From Robertkochia flava (GTDB taxonomy: Bacteria; Bacteroidota; Bacteroidia; Flavobacteriales; Flavobacteriaceae): 64,000 bases of DNA. Shown one piece after another: positions 18,229 through 26,681 of the stretch. The translations under genes and the position numbers were made by a program. How positions within the stretch are numbered: the first letter of the stretch is position 1; the number at the start of each line of letters is the position of its first letter. The notes under the pieces are model-generated. The model saw nothing but the letters and a program-made list of their open reading frames with translations, made no database searches and had not been told where the DNA came from. Location: NCBI RefSeq assembly GCF_020166515.1, contig NZ_JAINZT010000007.1, positions 310,001 to 374,000 on the forward strand, written 5' to 3'.

Positions 18229-19208
18229 TGATGAATATGGCAAGCAATACTTCAAGAAATATAAAACTGGGAATTTTTGTTACCCTGGGGGCACTGTTAT
18301 TTATGCTGGCCGCGTATCTGATAGGAAATGACCAGAACCTGTTTCAGGACACCTTCCGGCTCAAGACCAAATTCAGGAACGTTAACGGCCTTCAGACAGG
18401 AAATAACGTAAGGTTCTCGGGAATCCATGTCGGAACGGTTAAAGACATCGATATGATCAATGATACCACCGTGGTGGTAGATATGGTTATCGAACGGAGG
18501 ATACAGGAATTCATTAAGACCAATGCCGTGGCTAACATAGGATCGGATGGCCTGGTGGGGAGCAGGGTGCTTAATATTGTTCCGGGCGCCGGGGATGCGC
18601 CCATGGTGCAGTCCGGAGATTTTATCGAAGGTTATGCCAAGCTGGGAACAGAACAAATGATGAGTACCCTGGGTACTACCAGTGAAAATATTTCCCTGCT
18701 CACTTCCCAACTCATTCAGATTACCGAAAACATCAATGCCGGGAAGGGCACCCTGGGAATGCTGATCGCCGATACTACCCTGGCCGGAGATTTCAGAAAG
18801 ACCATCGCCAACCTCCGGGAGACCTCAGAAAGGGTGTCAGCCAGCATGGCCAGTATCAATACTATGGCTTCGCGCTTCGACGATAAGGATGGCCTGGCAT
18901 ATGCCATCCTGAAGGATACCGCTATTGCCGAAAGCTTCCGTACCACTATGAAAAACCTCGAGGAATCCGGAACCCACATCAGGGAGGTGAGCACCTCGTT
19001 AAATGCGATAAGCAGTAAACTGGAATCGGAAGAAGGGGCTCTTGACTATTTAACATCAAACCAGGAACTGGTGGATCAATTAAAACAGATCCTGGATAAT
19101 GTGGAGCACGGCACACAAAAATTTGATGAAAATATGGATGCCCTCCGTGAAAATTTCCTGTTTAGAAGATATTTCAGGAAGTTGGAAAAGGAGGAGGAGA
19201 AGCAATAA
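18228..19208 (+). CDS. MlaD-family substrate-binding protein (MCE domain)
   Basis: The 326-residue protein has one N-terminal membrane anchor (about residues 12-30, LGIFVTLGALLFMLAAYLIG) and one MCE domain (about 40-118, with NGLQTGNNVRFSGIHVG and GSDGLVGSRVLNI). A long helical C-terminal region follows, likely forming part of a periplasmic lipid conduit. Its ATG overlaps the ATPase stop by one base (TAATG), with a second ATG right after. Only three subunits (E, F, D) are present here; MlaB, MlaC and MlaA counterparts are absent, as is common in Bacteroidota. Confidence 0.93.
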   Translation: MMNMASNTSRNIKLGIFVTLGALLFMLAAYLIGNDQNLFQDTFRLKTKFRNVNGLQTGNNVRFSGIHVGTVKDIDMINDTTVVVDMVIERRIQEFIKTNAVANIGSDGLVGSRVLNIVPGAGDAPMVQSGDFIEGYAKLGTEQMMSTLGTTSENISLLTSQLIQITENINAGKGTLGMLIADTTLAGDFRKTIANLRETSERVSASMASINTMASRFDDKDGLAYAILKDTAIAESFRTTMKNLEESGTHIREVSTSLNAISSKLESEEGALDYLTSNQELVDQLKQILDNVEHGTQKFDENMDALRENFLFRRYFRKLEKEEEKQ

Positions 19209-19238
19209 AAAAAGCTGAACGGTGATGTTCAGCTTTCT
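19208..19238. terminator. Terminator between convergent MlaD and OmpA-like genes
   Basis: AAAGCTGAAC (19211-19220) and GTTCAGCTTT (19227-19236) form a 10-bp stem with a 6-base loop, with an A-run on the left and a short T-rich right side. It lies between the stop of the MlaD gene and the stop of the minus-strand OmpA-like gene. Confidence 0.8.
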
Positions 19239-19270
19239 TGTGTATTGTATACGGTATCCGATCGCCGGTT

Positions 19271-20041
19271 TTAGCGACCATTTTTGATCTCTTCTCTTAA
19301 CCAAAGGTAGTATTTGTCAAATCGCGGATGAAGCTTGATATAGGTTACATCGGCATCTGCTGCCTTTCCAACGGCCTCAATCCTGCCCGCTTCAATGCCT
19401 CCTGTATTAACGAGATAATCTGCTATTACCGCAGCCTTGTTGGCTACTCCCGACCAACTGGAATTCCCATTGCTCTCAACGGTTACAGCCAGGGTGTCGT
19501 GGCGCGCGATGGTGGCTGCCAGTTTGTTCATGAAATCACTGCCTGAATTGCTCAAAGCGATCTTGTTATTGGTATTGGCGAAGGTGGTGGAATTGTTTAA
19601 GATTACCAGTACAGCCCCGTTTTCCACCCCGATCTGGGCGTTTTCTCCCAGGGTGCTTTTCAAATCGGTTAAGACCTGGTATGAAATCGAATCATGAGCA
19701 CTGAAACTCTCATTGATCCCTTTTAACTGGGCCTCTCTTTTTTGGAGTGCCTCCAGGGTCTGGGTGATATGGCTCGATTTCTGGGTAGAGGCTGCAATGA
19801 ACTTGTTAAGGTTGTCCAGAAGATCCTGGTTGGTACGTTTTAACTGATCGTTTTGCTGCTCGATCGTGGTTGCTTTGGTTTGGGCGGTCTTCAACTCCCG
19901 TTGGGTGGTAACCAGTTCGGTCTCCAGAGAATCAATCTGACCATTCAGGTTACTGACTTCTTCAATAAGTTCACTTCTTCTTTGCGCGAAAACCTGTGTA
20001 CTTAGGAATACGGCAAATAATACAGGTAAGAGGGTTCTCAT
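19271..20041 (-). CDS. OmpA-like domain protein with periplasmic coiled coil
   Basis: The 256-residue protein has a signal peptide ending TQVFAQ, then a coiled coil at about 22-110 (VSNLNGQIDSLETELVTTQ), then an OmpA_C-like domain with LNNSTTFANTNNKIALSNSG and a C-terminal VANKAAVIADYLVNTGGI segment matching the peptidoglycan-binding fold. No beta-barrel is present. It probably links the envelope to peptidoglycan. It is convergent with the Mla genes and has no clear operon partner. Confidence 0.87.
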   Translation of the reverse strand: MRTLLPVLFAVFLSTQVFAQRRSELIEEVSNLNGQIDSLETELVTTQRELKTAQTKATTIEQQNDQLKRTNQDLLDNLNKFIAASTQKSSHITQTLEALQKREAQLKGINESFSAHDSISYQVLTDLKSTLGENAQIGVENGAVLVILNNSTTFANTNNKIALSNSGSDFMNKLAATIARHDTLAVTVESNGNSSWSGVANKAAVIADYLVNTGGIEAGRIEAVGKAADADVTYIKLHPRFDKYYLWLREEIKNGR

Positions 20042-20155
20042 TTATCTTTGATGCTTTTCGGTTAATGGCCGCAAGATATTAAATTTTATGGGTATTCGGC
20101 AATACCCGGATTTTTAACAGTGGGGATCTCAGGGAAGGGGCATTAACTTTTATTT

Positions 20156-21028
20156 TCAGTGTGACTTGCCAAGAATTTTTTTTGATCCATTAAGAATGCC
20201 GAGGACTATAAATCCAATGATCAAACCCGTTAGAAACTCTGCCAGGATCGAAGGTAAACCATGTAACAGGTCGTGAATGAAGGGAATATTATGAACAAAG
20301 ATACCCCCGGATACCAGTAAAAGGGCAATGGTGCCAATTACCCCCAGCGACTTGATCACCCATGGCAGGGCATTGACCAGGAGTTTACCGACCTTATCGG
20401 AGAAAGAATGCTCTTCCTTATTCAGGTTAATGAGATTGTATCCCATGTCATCCATTCTCACGATCAGAGCTACGATCCCATAGACCCCCACTGTGGCCAC
20501 CAGGGCTATAAAGGTAACCACCAGGATCCGGGTAGGCAGGGTTTCCTGCATAACCGTTCCCAGGGCAATAATGATGATCTCGACAGATAGGATGAAGTCG
20601 GTAACTATGGCCGACCTGATCTTTCCTTTCTCCTGTTCAAGAACTTCCTTTTTACTTAAGGGTTCAAGTTTAGCCTCTGTTTTATGCGAATCGCGGTGAA
20701 ATAAATATTCATAGATCTTCTCTGCACCTTCGTAGGCCAGGTAAAGCCCACCGGCAATAAGGATAATCGTGATCGCCCATGGAGCAAAAGCACTCAGCAG
20801 AAAAGCAACAGGAAGAATGATCAGCTTATTAAGCATGGAGCCTTTGGTGATGGCCCATAGCACAGGAAGTTCTCTGGAGGAGACAAATCCGGAGGCCTTT
20901 TCGGCATTTACTGCCAGGTCGTCTCCCAGAATACCTGCAGTTTTTTTTCCGGCCACCTTACTCATGGTGGCCACATCATCCATCAGGGAGGCAATATCAT
21001 CTAAAAGTGCAAAAAAGCCTGAAGCCAT
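20156..21028 (-). CDS. DUF808 family membrane protein (YedI-like)
   Basis: The 290-residue inner-membrane protein is recognised by its N-terminus ASGFFALLDDIASLMDDVA, which is diagnostic for DUF808 (PF05661). KTAGILGDDLAVNA follows, then about six membrane helices. Members are widespread, and no biochemical function is established. It has no close operon partner: the upstream and downstream gaps are over 50 bases. Confidence 0.92.
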   Translation of the reverse strand: MASGFFALLDDIASLMDDVATMSKVAGKKTAGILGDDLAVNAEKASGFVSSRELPVLWAITKGSMLNKLIILPVAFLLSAFAPWAITIILIAGGLYLAYEGAEKIYEYLFHRDSHKTEAKLEPLSKKEVLEQEKGKIRSAIVTDFILSVEIIIIALGTVMQETLPTRILVVTFIALVATVGVYGIVALIVRMDDMGYNLINLNKEEHSFSDKVGKLLVNALPWVIKSLGVIGTIALLLVSGGIFVHNIPFIHDLLHGLPSILAEFLTGLIIGFIVLGILNGSKKILGKSH

Positions 21029-21080
21029 AATTGTATCTGGTAATAAGGTTTAACTGAGATGTGGTCGGACGAATTTACTA

Positions 21081-22019
21081 TTATTTTTTGCATTCTGAAG
21101 GGTGGTCATAAAAGTAATCCATTCCGGGTTTAAGGGTGGTGAGTTCTACCGTATGACCATCCGGATCCTTTATATAAAGGGAAAGGAAGAAAAAGTGATC
21201 CTGCTCATTAACATTGATATTCTGATGCTCAAAATATCGCCTGGCACCTTCAAACTCCTCATAAGGGATGTGAAATGCGAAATGATCCACGCAGGGGGTG
21301 GGTATGTCCATATCGCCCTTTCCCTTTTTCTTTAAAGGGAAAAGCGCTACCCCCGAGGTGCCGGCCATCATAAATACTGGAAATGGGCCCCACTCCTGGA
21401 ATCTGTAAGGTTTAAGTCCCAGGATGTTGCTGTACCAGTTGCAGGAAAGGTCGAGGTCGCGCACTCTTATAGCCACATGATCGAGAAAACGGGGTTGAAA
21501 AGGCAATGCTTTTTCTTCAGGAGATATTTTGCGGTTCAACTGGTTAAAAAAGCGTTCTGCAGTTTGATGTACATCGGTTCCCCTGACGAAGTGGGCCGTG
21601 GCCGCCAGATGCATCCCGAGATAGGTGGCTGTTTGCTGAAATGGCAACCAAAAGGCCTCCCCGAGATTGTTTCCGTTGGAACAACTTATAACAGCCATGT
21701 GCTTATCCTTAAGTCCAATACCGGTAGGCTTATCAATGGTGAGAAGGTCGCTAAGTCTGTCAAAGAAAACCTTCATGATCCCACTCATTGCATACCAGTA
21801 TACCGGCGTTGCAAACACGATCCTCTGGTATTGGTCAACGATTTTTTCCATCAGGGGTAGAAAATCATCGTTCCTGTTTTCATGATCGTAATCGTAATGG
21901 GAGATGTCGTAATCCCTGAGATCGATCAGGTCCCAATGGCCCCGGTTCGCCAGGGTAGTTGCGATACGATAGGTTTCTCCCTCCTTACGGGCACTGCCGG
22001 TTATGATTACTGTTTTCAT
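21081..22019 (-). CDS. Fusion protein: flavodoxin-like NAD(P)H:FMN reductase + VOC (glyoxalase-fold) domain
   Basis: The N-terminal half (about 1-165) is a flavodoxin-like FMN reductase: ITGSARKEGETYR for phosphate binding, FATPVYWYAMSGIMKVFFDRLSD for the isoalloxazine region. The C-terminal half (about 178-305) is a vicinal oxygen chelate domain with paired beta-alpha-beta-beta-beta motifs. Likely metal ligands are His181 (LDHVAIRVRDL), the His of VDHFAFHIP and the Glu of DGHTVELTT. The reading frame is continuous, so this is a natural fusion of 312 residues. A flavin reductase joined to a dioxygenase/lyase fold suggests a two-step redox detoxification or aromatic-compound reaction, which is inference. 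Confidence 0.88.
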   Translation of the reverse strand: MKTVIITGSARKEGETYRIATTLANRGHWDLIDLRDYDISHYDYDHENRNDDFLPLMEKIVDQYQRIVFATPVYWYAMSGIMKVFFDRLSDLLTIDKPTGIGLKDKHMAVISCSNGNNLGEAFWLPFQQTATYLGMHLAATAHFVRGTDVHQTAERFFNQLNRKISPEEKALPFQPRFLDHVAIRVRDLDLSCNWYSNILGLKPYRFQEWGPFPVFMMAGTSGVALFPLKKKGKGDMDIPTPCVDHFAFHIPYEEFEGARRYFEHQNINVNEQDHFFFLSLYIKDPDGHTVELTTLKPGMDYFYDHPSECKK

Positions 22020-22102
22020 AAACGAATGTATGTTGATGTCAGCTTTCTAATTATGGTATGGAAACTGACTGTGCTGTTATCGGATTTTTAAATTAGGATG
22101 TT

Positions 22103-22561
22103 TTATGGAAAGAGACGGTGATCTATTGGGAAATCCGTTATTTCACATATCCTGATCTTCTCCATATCCGGGTGATTAGGGTTGATAAGAAAATTATACT
22201 CCCCGGGAACAACCGCAGAGGGGACCTTACACACCACTTCCTTTTTTTCGTGTATGAATGCATCGCCCATCAGGCGGGTTTCCATGATATGAGGAAACCG
22301 GTTCCAGTTGGCCGGCAGGTCTGCTTCCGGGATCTGGCTGATCTCCAGGCTGTCCGGTATTTCGATCTCCATCATGACATAGCCAGAGGGCAGGGTGCCA
22401 ACAGAAAAATGTACAGCCACTTCTGCAAGGGCTAAGGCCCTGTTCTGAGCGGTGTAGATCATTTCCACCCCTTTGGAATTCCATCGGTTGGAGGATAATG
22501 CCGCTCCGTGACCACTAAGTTGTTGCGCATATTTCTTGCGGTTTAGCCGGTATACTCTCAT
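22103..22561 (-). CDS. RES-domain toxin of a Xre-RES toxin-antitoxin system
   Basis: The 152-residue RES-domain protein (PF08808) carries the three residues that name the family: Arg26 (SNRWNSKG), Glu47 (LALAEVAVH) and Ser115 (VPSAVVPGEYNFLINPNHPD, split here for naming only). RES toxins such as ParT and MbcT attack NAD+ or ADP-ribosylate targets. All key residues are intact, so the toxin should be active. Its ATG overlaps the antitoxin stop by one base, the usual antitoxin-first order. Confidence 0.93.
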   Translation of the reverse strand: MRVYRLNRKKYAQQLSGHGAALSSNRWNSKGVEMIYTAQNRALALAEVAVHFSVGTLPSGYVMMEIEIPDSLEISQIPEADLPANWNRFPHIMETRLMGDAFIHEKKEVVCKVPSAVVPGEYNFLINPNHPDMEKIRICEITDFPIDHRLFP

Positions 22562-23073
22562 CAGGCAAATATTCCGTGATCGATCCTGTTAAGTTCATTC
22601 ATCACGAGTTCCTTTCCGTAGGAATCCCGCAATAATTCGGCAGGTTTTAATTGCCCCAGGGCAAAACAGGGAGTTTTCAACCATAGATAAAACTGTTCTG
22701 AAGAATCAAAAACTGACTTCCCCTTGTAGGTGACCTCTGCCAATTCAATGATCTTTTCGGTATGTATGGGCTTAAACAAATAAGCAGGGTCGTTTTTATG
22801 ACGTAAAAGGGTTTTTCTTGAAATATTGAGATAGGCAGCCCAGTCTTCCTCACTAAAAGGGGTAGCCTCCCTGATCACTGCGAATAAACGATAAGGAATG
22901 CCCTCACGTATCGAGCGTATAATGAGCATCTTGTTATTCAGGAAATCGGAATAGGTGAAATTTTTATCTGCCGTTATGGCCGTATCTCCGATCTTTCTGA
23001 GGTAGGTTCGTATGGCCTTGTCCAGCGCCTTGTGTCCGGTTCCGTAATCATTTTCTAAGGGTTGCGCATTCAT
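22561..23073 (-). CDS. Xre/MbcA/ParS-type antitoxin of the RES toxin
   Basis: The 170-residue protein has a Xre-like HTH region (about 65-105, FSEEDWAAYLNISRKTLLRHK) and a C-terminal DUF2384 toxin-binding domain (about 115-170, KSVFDSSEQFYLWLKTPCFALG, LRDSYGKELVMNELNRIDHG). The latter normally inserts into the RES active site. It is the first gene of the pair and probably autoregulates the operon through DNA binding. Confidence 0.93.
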   Translation of the reverse strand: MNAQPLENDYGTGHKALDKAIRTYLRKIGDTAITADKNFTYSDFLNNKMLIIRSIREGIPYRLFAVIREATPFSEEDWAAYLNISRKTLLRHKNDPAYLFKPIHTEKIIELAEVTYKGKSVFDSSEQFYLWLKTPCFALGQLKPAELLRDSYGKELVMNELNRIDHGIFA

Positions 23074-23251
23074 AATTGGAAATTTGTCTATAAAAATAAG
23101 ACAATTGTCCTGAATTTCCCAGAAAGTCCTGTTTTAAATTTATGTACAGAATAGCCTTCATAGCATAGGTCTGTAATGCATCTTTTATTCTTAGTAGACA
23201 AATATGCAAATACATTCCCGGAGATTCGTGTCACCTAAGTTGTCCTTTTAC

Positions 23252-24679
23252 CTACCATGTCCGGGAATTCCTTATCAGCTCTATAATATTTTCGGTGTCT
23301 TGTTGCGTATGTGTCATAATATGCCGGAAGAATGTCTGTCTGTCTGCATCATATTGCAGGGTAATATGCGGTGGTACACCGGTAAATTGGTAACAGTTGC
23401 CCTCCATGTCGAAATACTTCTCATTGGAGAGTGAGAAGTACCATCCGTTGGGCAGTTGTTTTTCCAGTGCATCAGAAAGGGCGCCCTGGGTAGGTGTACC
23501 CATTCTAATAAATTGAGGGAGTTCGAGGGAAGCCAGGGTAAGAAAGTCGGCAGCACTTGCCGACTGGCGGGAAGTAAGCAGGAATACGGGATGAAGATAT
23601 GGATTTTCTGAAGCCGGCAGCATAAGGGTTTGCAGATCGGTGAATGTATTCCCATAGCGGGCTTGCTTCCGGGCAACAGCACGGGGTTCAGCATTAAATC
23701 TTTTAAGGATTTCCAGGCTTACCAGATCCTGACCGCCTCCGTTAAAACGAATATCCATGATCAAGGCTTTAGTGTCCTTCAGGTCGGCCATCACGGTATC
23801 CAAGAGGATGCTAACGCCCTGTCTTTCCTTTTCGATGTAATTACCTTCATAAATGGAATTCATTATGTCAGCATAGGCATCCACATGACCTATTTCTTTT
23901 ATGAGGGTATCCGGTATATCCAGTTCCGCAAACAGCCACATTGCCTTAATCTGCAGGTAGCCAATACTGTCCCGGAGCGTACCCCAACGCATCAGAGTGG
24001 TATTTCGGGTGTATTCTTTTTCGAGGAAGAAATCTGAAGCCCTGTCTGCAACCTGGAAATCGCCGTAGATTTTTTCATTTTCCTCTTTCCCGGAGGTTAC
24101 TGTATCCCTTTGTTCCCTGAGGAGTTCAGAGACACCCTCGGAAGCCTCCACATACCCGTGGTTGTCGCCGAGGGTATTTAAGATATCCTCCATAACCCGG
24201 AGTAGTTGTACTTCAGTAGGTTCCTTTTTTAGGATGGTTTTCGCTTTGAGATATATGTCTTCCCACGAAACCGGAGATAGGGCAAAGTAGGCGTAGTGGT
24301 CTTTTACTGTAGCGGCAAAATATTCAAAATTCAACATGATATCCGTCTGGGGCTGTATGAACCTTGTGTTACGACAGGATTCCGGAGATTCCAGGTCCTT
24401 TACGAAGTGGTATGTACTTGTCCCTTTTTTTAGTGTTAAGGTATCCGAACGCAATTCGAGAAAGGGATGGATGGCACTCCTTTTGCCTACTTGTCGCATG
24501 ATACACCCTGCAGGACTGTGATCATAAAAAGTGTATTGGTCATGATGCAGCTCAAGGGTAAGGCCATATCCTACGGAGTGCCATGCCCCTTCGAGACTAT
24601 CTGATCCGGTGGACTCCTCTTCACAGGAAATAAAAAGAAGGAGCATTATGATGTGAAGTGTCCTTAATCCGTGTATCAT
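23252..24679 (-). CDS. S41-family serine peptidase, lipoprotein
   Basis: The 475-residue protein has a short signal and lipobox FISC (Cys19) followed by acidic residues, so it is probably a surface or outer-membrane lipoprotein. The C-terminal half carries the S41 C-terminal-processing-peptidase fold: KALIMDIRFNGGGQD and the catalytic-serine region TSRQSASAADFLT, then MGTPTQGA. No PDZ domain is obvious. The N-terminal 200 residues include a beta-rich domain (about 30-110) of unknown fold. Substrates are unknown. It appears to be transcribed alone. Confidence 0.88.
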   Translation of the reverse strand: MIHGLRTLHIIMLLLFISCEEESTGSDSLEGAWHSVGYGLTLELHHDQYTFYDHSPAGCIMRQVGKRSAIHPFLELRSDTLTLKKGTSTYHFVKDLESPESCRNTRFIQPQTDIMLNFEYFAATVKDHYAYFALSPVSWEDIYLKAKTILKKEPTEVQLLRVMEDILNTLGDNHGYVEASEGVSELLREQRDTVTSGKEENEKIYGDFQVADRASDFFLEKEYTRNTTLMRWGTLRDSIGYLQIKAMWLFAELDIPDTLIKEIGHVDAYADIMNSIYEGNYIEKERQGVSILLDTVMADLKDTKALIMDIRFNGGGQDLVSLEILKRFNAEPRAVARKQARYGNTFTDLQTLMLPASENPYLHPVFLLTSRQSASAADFLTLASLELPQFIRMGTPTQGALSDALEKQLPNGWYFSLSNEKYFDMEGNCYQFTGVPPHITLQYDADRQTFFRHIMTHTQQDTENIIELIRNSRTW

Positions 24680-24739
24680 TCAACCGATATTTACCATAAG
24701 GATGTAATCCTGCAGGGAATGTTACAATACTTTAATGAT

Positions 24740-25612
24740 TTAAATCTTAATCAGAATGGGGTTAAATGCCTTAGAAGCCACAATGACCTTGTCTCCAGGT
24801 TTCAGGTGCTCGATTTCATCGTGCTGTGCAATGATCCTTACGATATCATGATTTATGAGGACGTTCACCAGGTAGATCACCTCCTGTTTTTCAATGGACA
24901 GGACTTCGCCGGTAAATTGAAACTTACCGCTGAGTTTATTTTTAGAAAACATCTCGAGTGGGGCGCCAGTGTTGATCACCTTACCATGTTCGAGATGAAT
25001 AACCTGGTTCGCCAGCTTATGAATTTCTCCAATATCGTGAGTTACCATGATGGTGGTAAGCTCGTATTTTTTGTGCACCATAAGCAGGTGGTCCTGGAGT
25101 TTTGAACGGTTTCTGGTATCCAATGCCGAAAGGGGCTCATCCAAAAGTAAAATATCGGGTTTTTGCACCAGGGCACGGGCGAGGGCCACACGTTGTTTCT
25201 GACCCCCGGAAAGGGTGTCGGGTAGCTCATTTTGTAAATTAGTAAGGCCGGTAACCGCAATAAGTTCATTAACGATTTGCGGATCCTGCTTTTTTTGAAG
25301 GGCAAATTCCAGATTTTTTCGAACATTCAGATGCGGAAATAGGGCATAATCCTGAAATACAAACCCTATCTTTCTTTGCTGTGGCCTGAGGTTCACCTTG
25401 TGCTCTGAATCATACCACACCTTACCATGTACCTCAATCTTTCCTTTTCCCGGAGAAAGTAATCCTGCCAGCATGCGCAATACGGAGGTTTTACCCGCAC
25501 CGGATTCACCGTAAAGGGCTATGAACTGTCCTTGCCCGATTTGAATATCCAGGTCGAGTAACATGGGACCGGAGGCAGCGCGAAGCGATTTTTCGACGTT
25601 CATTCTTATCAT
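24740..25612 (-). CDS. modC: Molybdate ABC transporter ATP-binding protein ModC
   Basis: The 290-residue ATPase has Walker A GESGAGKT, Q-loop FVFQDYALFPHLNV, signature LSGGQKQR, Walker B ILLLDEPLSALD and H-loop VTHDIGE. A C-terminal TOBE-like segment follows from about residue 228 (FQFTGEVLSIEKQ). The ATG at 25612 overlaps the ModB stop by four bases and is preferred to the TTG two codons upstream. It energises molybdate (or tungstate) import and is the last gene of the mod operon. Confidence 0.92.
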   Translation of the reverse strand: MIRMNVEKSLRAASGPMLLDLDIQIGQGQFIALYGESGAGKTSVLRMLAGLLSPGKGKIEVHGKVWYDSEHKVNLRPQQRKIGFVFQDYALFPHLNVRKNLEFALQKKQDPQIVNELIAVTGLTNLQNELPDTLSGGQKQRVALARALVQKPDILLLDEPLSALDTRNRSKLQDHLLMVHKKYELTTIMVTHDIGEIHKLANQVIHLEHGKVINTGAPLEMFSKNKLSGKFQFTGEVLSIEKQEVIYLVNVLINHDIVRIIAQHDEIEHLKPGDKVIVASKAFNPILIKI

Positions 25613-26280
25613 TTCCAAAATCGTTTAAAAAAGCCTCCGTTCACCAGGTAAACCAGGAGTAAAATAGCAAAGGTGATCACAAACAGGATGGCCGAATAGT
25701 AATTCGCGTTGTCGTAATTCATAGCCTCCACTTCGTCGTATATGGCAATGGAAGCTACCTTGGTTTTTCCGGGTATATTTCCTCCGATCATGAGCACCAC
25801 CCCAAACTCCCCGACGGTGTGGGCAAATCCTAAAATGATCGCCGTAAGCAGGGAAGAACGTATGTTGGGTAGTAATATGCGAAAAAGAGTAGTGATCCTT
25901 GATTTCCCCATCAGGTATGCAGCTTCCCTTAGCGATGGGGGAGCGGCTGAAAGTCCCGAGCTGATAGGATGTACCACAAAAGGAAGACTGTAGATCATGG
26001 AGGCGACCACCAGGCCGGAGAATGAAAATACCAGACGTATTCCAAACCAATCATTTAGCCAGGCACCAAATGCGTTATTTGGGCTAAAAGCCAGAAGAAA
26101 ATAGAACCCCAGAACGGTTGGGGGTAAAACCAGGGGCATACTAATGAGGGCTTCCACAACCGGTTTTAAGCGAAACTTACTATAGGCCAGCCAGTAAGCC
26201 ATTGGGATGGAGATGACCAGCAGTAAAACGGTGGTTACGGTGGCCAGTTTAAAGGTTAATACCAGGGGTTCCCAATTCAT
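25609..26280 (-). CDS. modB: Molybdate ABC transporter permease ModB
   Basis: The 223-residue inner-membrane permease has about five to six helices and the ModB signature stretch PLVLPPTVLGFYFLL. It has the cytoplasmic coupling loop AAPPSLREAAYLMGKSR (EAA motif) and VGEFGVVLMIGGNIPGKT. The genes overlap by four bases on both sides, so translation with the TOBE protein and ModC is coupled. Confidence 0.95.
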   Translation of the reverse strand: MNWEPLVLTFKLATVTTVLLLVISIPMAYWLAYSKFRLKPVVEALISMPLVLPPTVLGFYFLLAFSPNNAFGAWLNDWFGIRLVFSFSGLVVASMIYSLPFVVHPISSGLSAAPPSLREAAYLMGKSRITTLFRILLPNIRSSLLTAIILGFAHTVGEFGVVLMIGGNIPGKTKVASIAIYDEVEAMNYDNANYYSAILFVITFAILLLVYLVNGGFFKRFWK

Positions 26281-26681
26281 TTAGCTGTGAGCATAATTTC
26301 GTTAAACTTTACTAGGGACAAAACAGATTGTCCCTCCTCAAGTCGTAATTCTTCAAGTGCTGCCGAGGGTAAGATTCCGGTAATAACAGCTTCGGCACAC
26401 TGCAGCTCCACCCGGGTCATAAGCCGGCCGGATTCTATACTTTTAATGACGCATGGGATCTTGTTGCTGATGCTTATGGCAGGATTGGGATCTGTGCTTA
26501 GAATGACCTCGGTTTCCTTGAAAACGGCATCCACAGGGTGCCCCTGTTCCAGGTAGGTGGCAGTACCGGGAGTTTCGATCACAATAGCCCTGATTTGTAT
26601 CGATGGGGATACAGCAATGGTGACTATGGAAAGATCCCCTGCAGTTTCTATATCCAAAATATGTCCTGACAATCTATTCAT
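26277..26681 (-). CDS. Stand-alone TOBE / molybdopterin-binding (Mop-like) protein in the mod operon
   Basis: The 134-residue protein consists of two TOBE-like repeats. The first (MNRLSGHILDIETAGDLSIV) starts at the ATG at 26681, which overlaps the modA TAG stop. A further upstream ATG at 26696 would give an unneeded five-residue extension. The second repeat begins near ISISNKIPCVIKSIESG. TOBE/Mop domains bind molybdate and usually occur fused to ModC or ModE. Here the domain is a separate gene between modA and modB and may act as a molybdate store or sensor. Confidence 0.85.
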   Translation of the reverse strand: MNRLSGHILDIETAGDLSIVTIAVSPSIQIRAIVIETPGTATYLEQGHPVDAVFKETEVILSTDPNPAISISNKIPCVIKSIESGRLMTRVELQCAEAVITGILPSAALEELRLEEGQSVLSLVKFNEIMLTAK

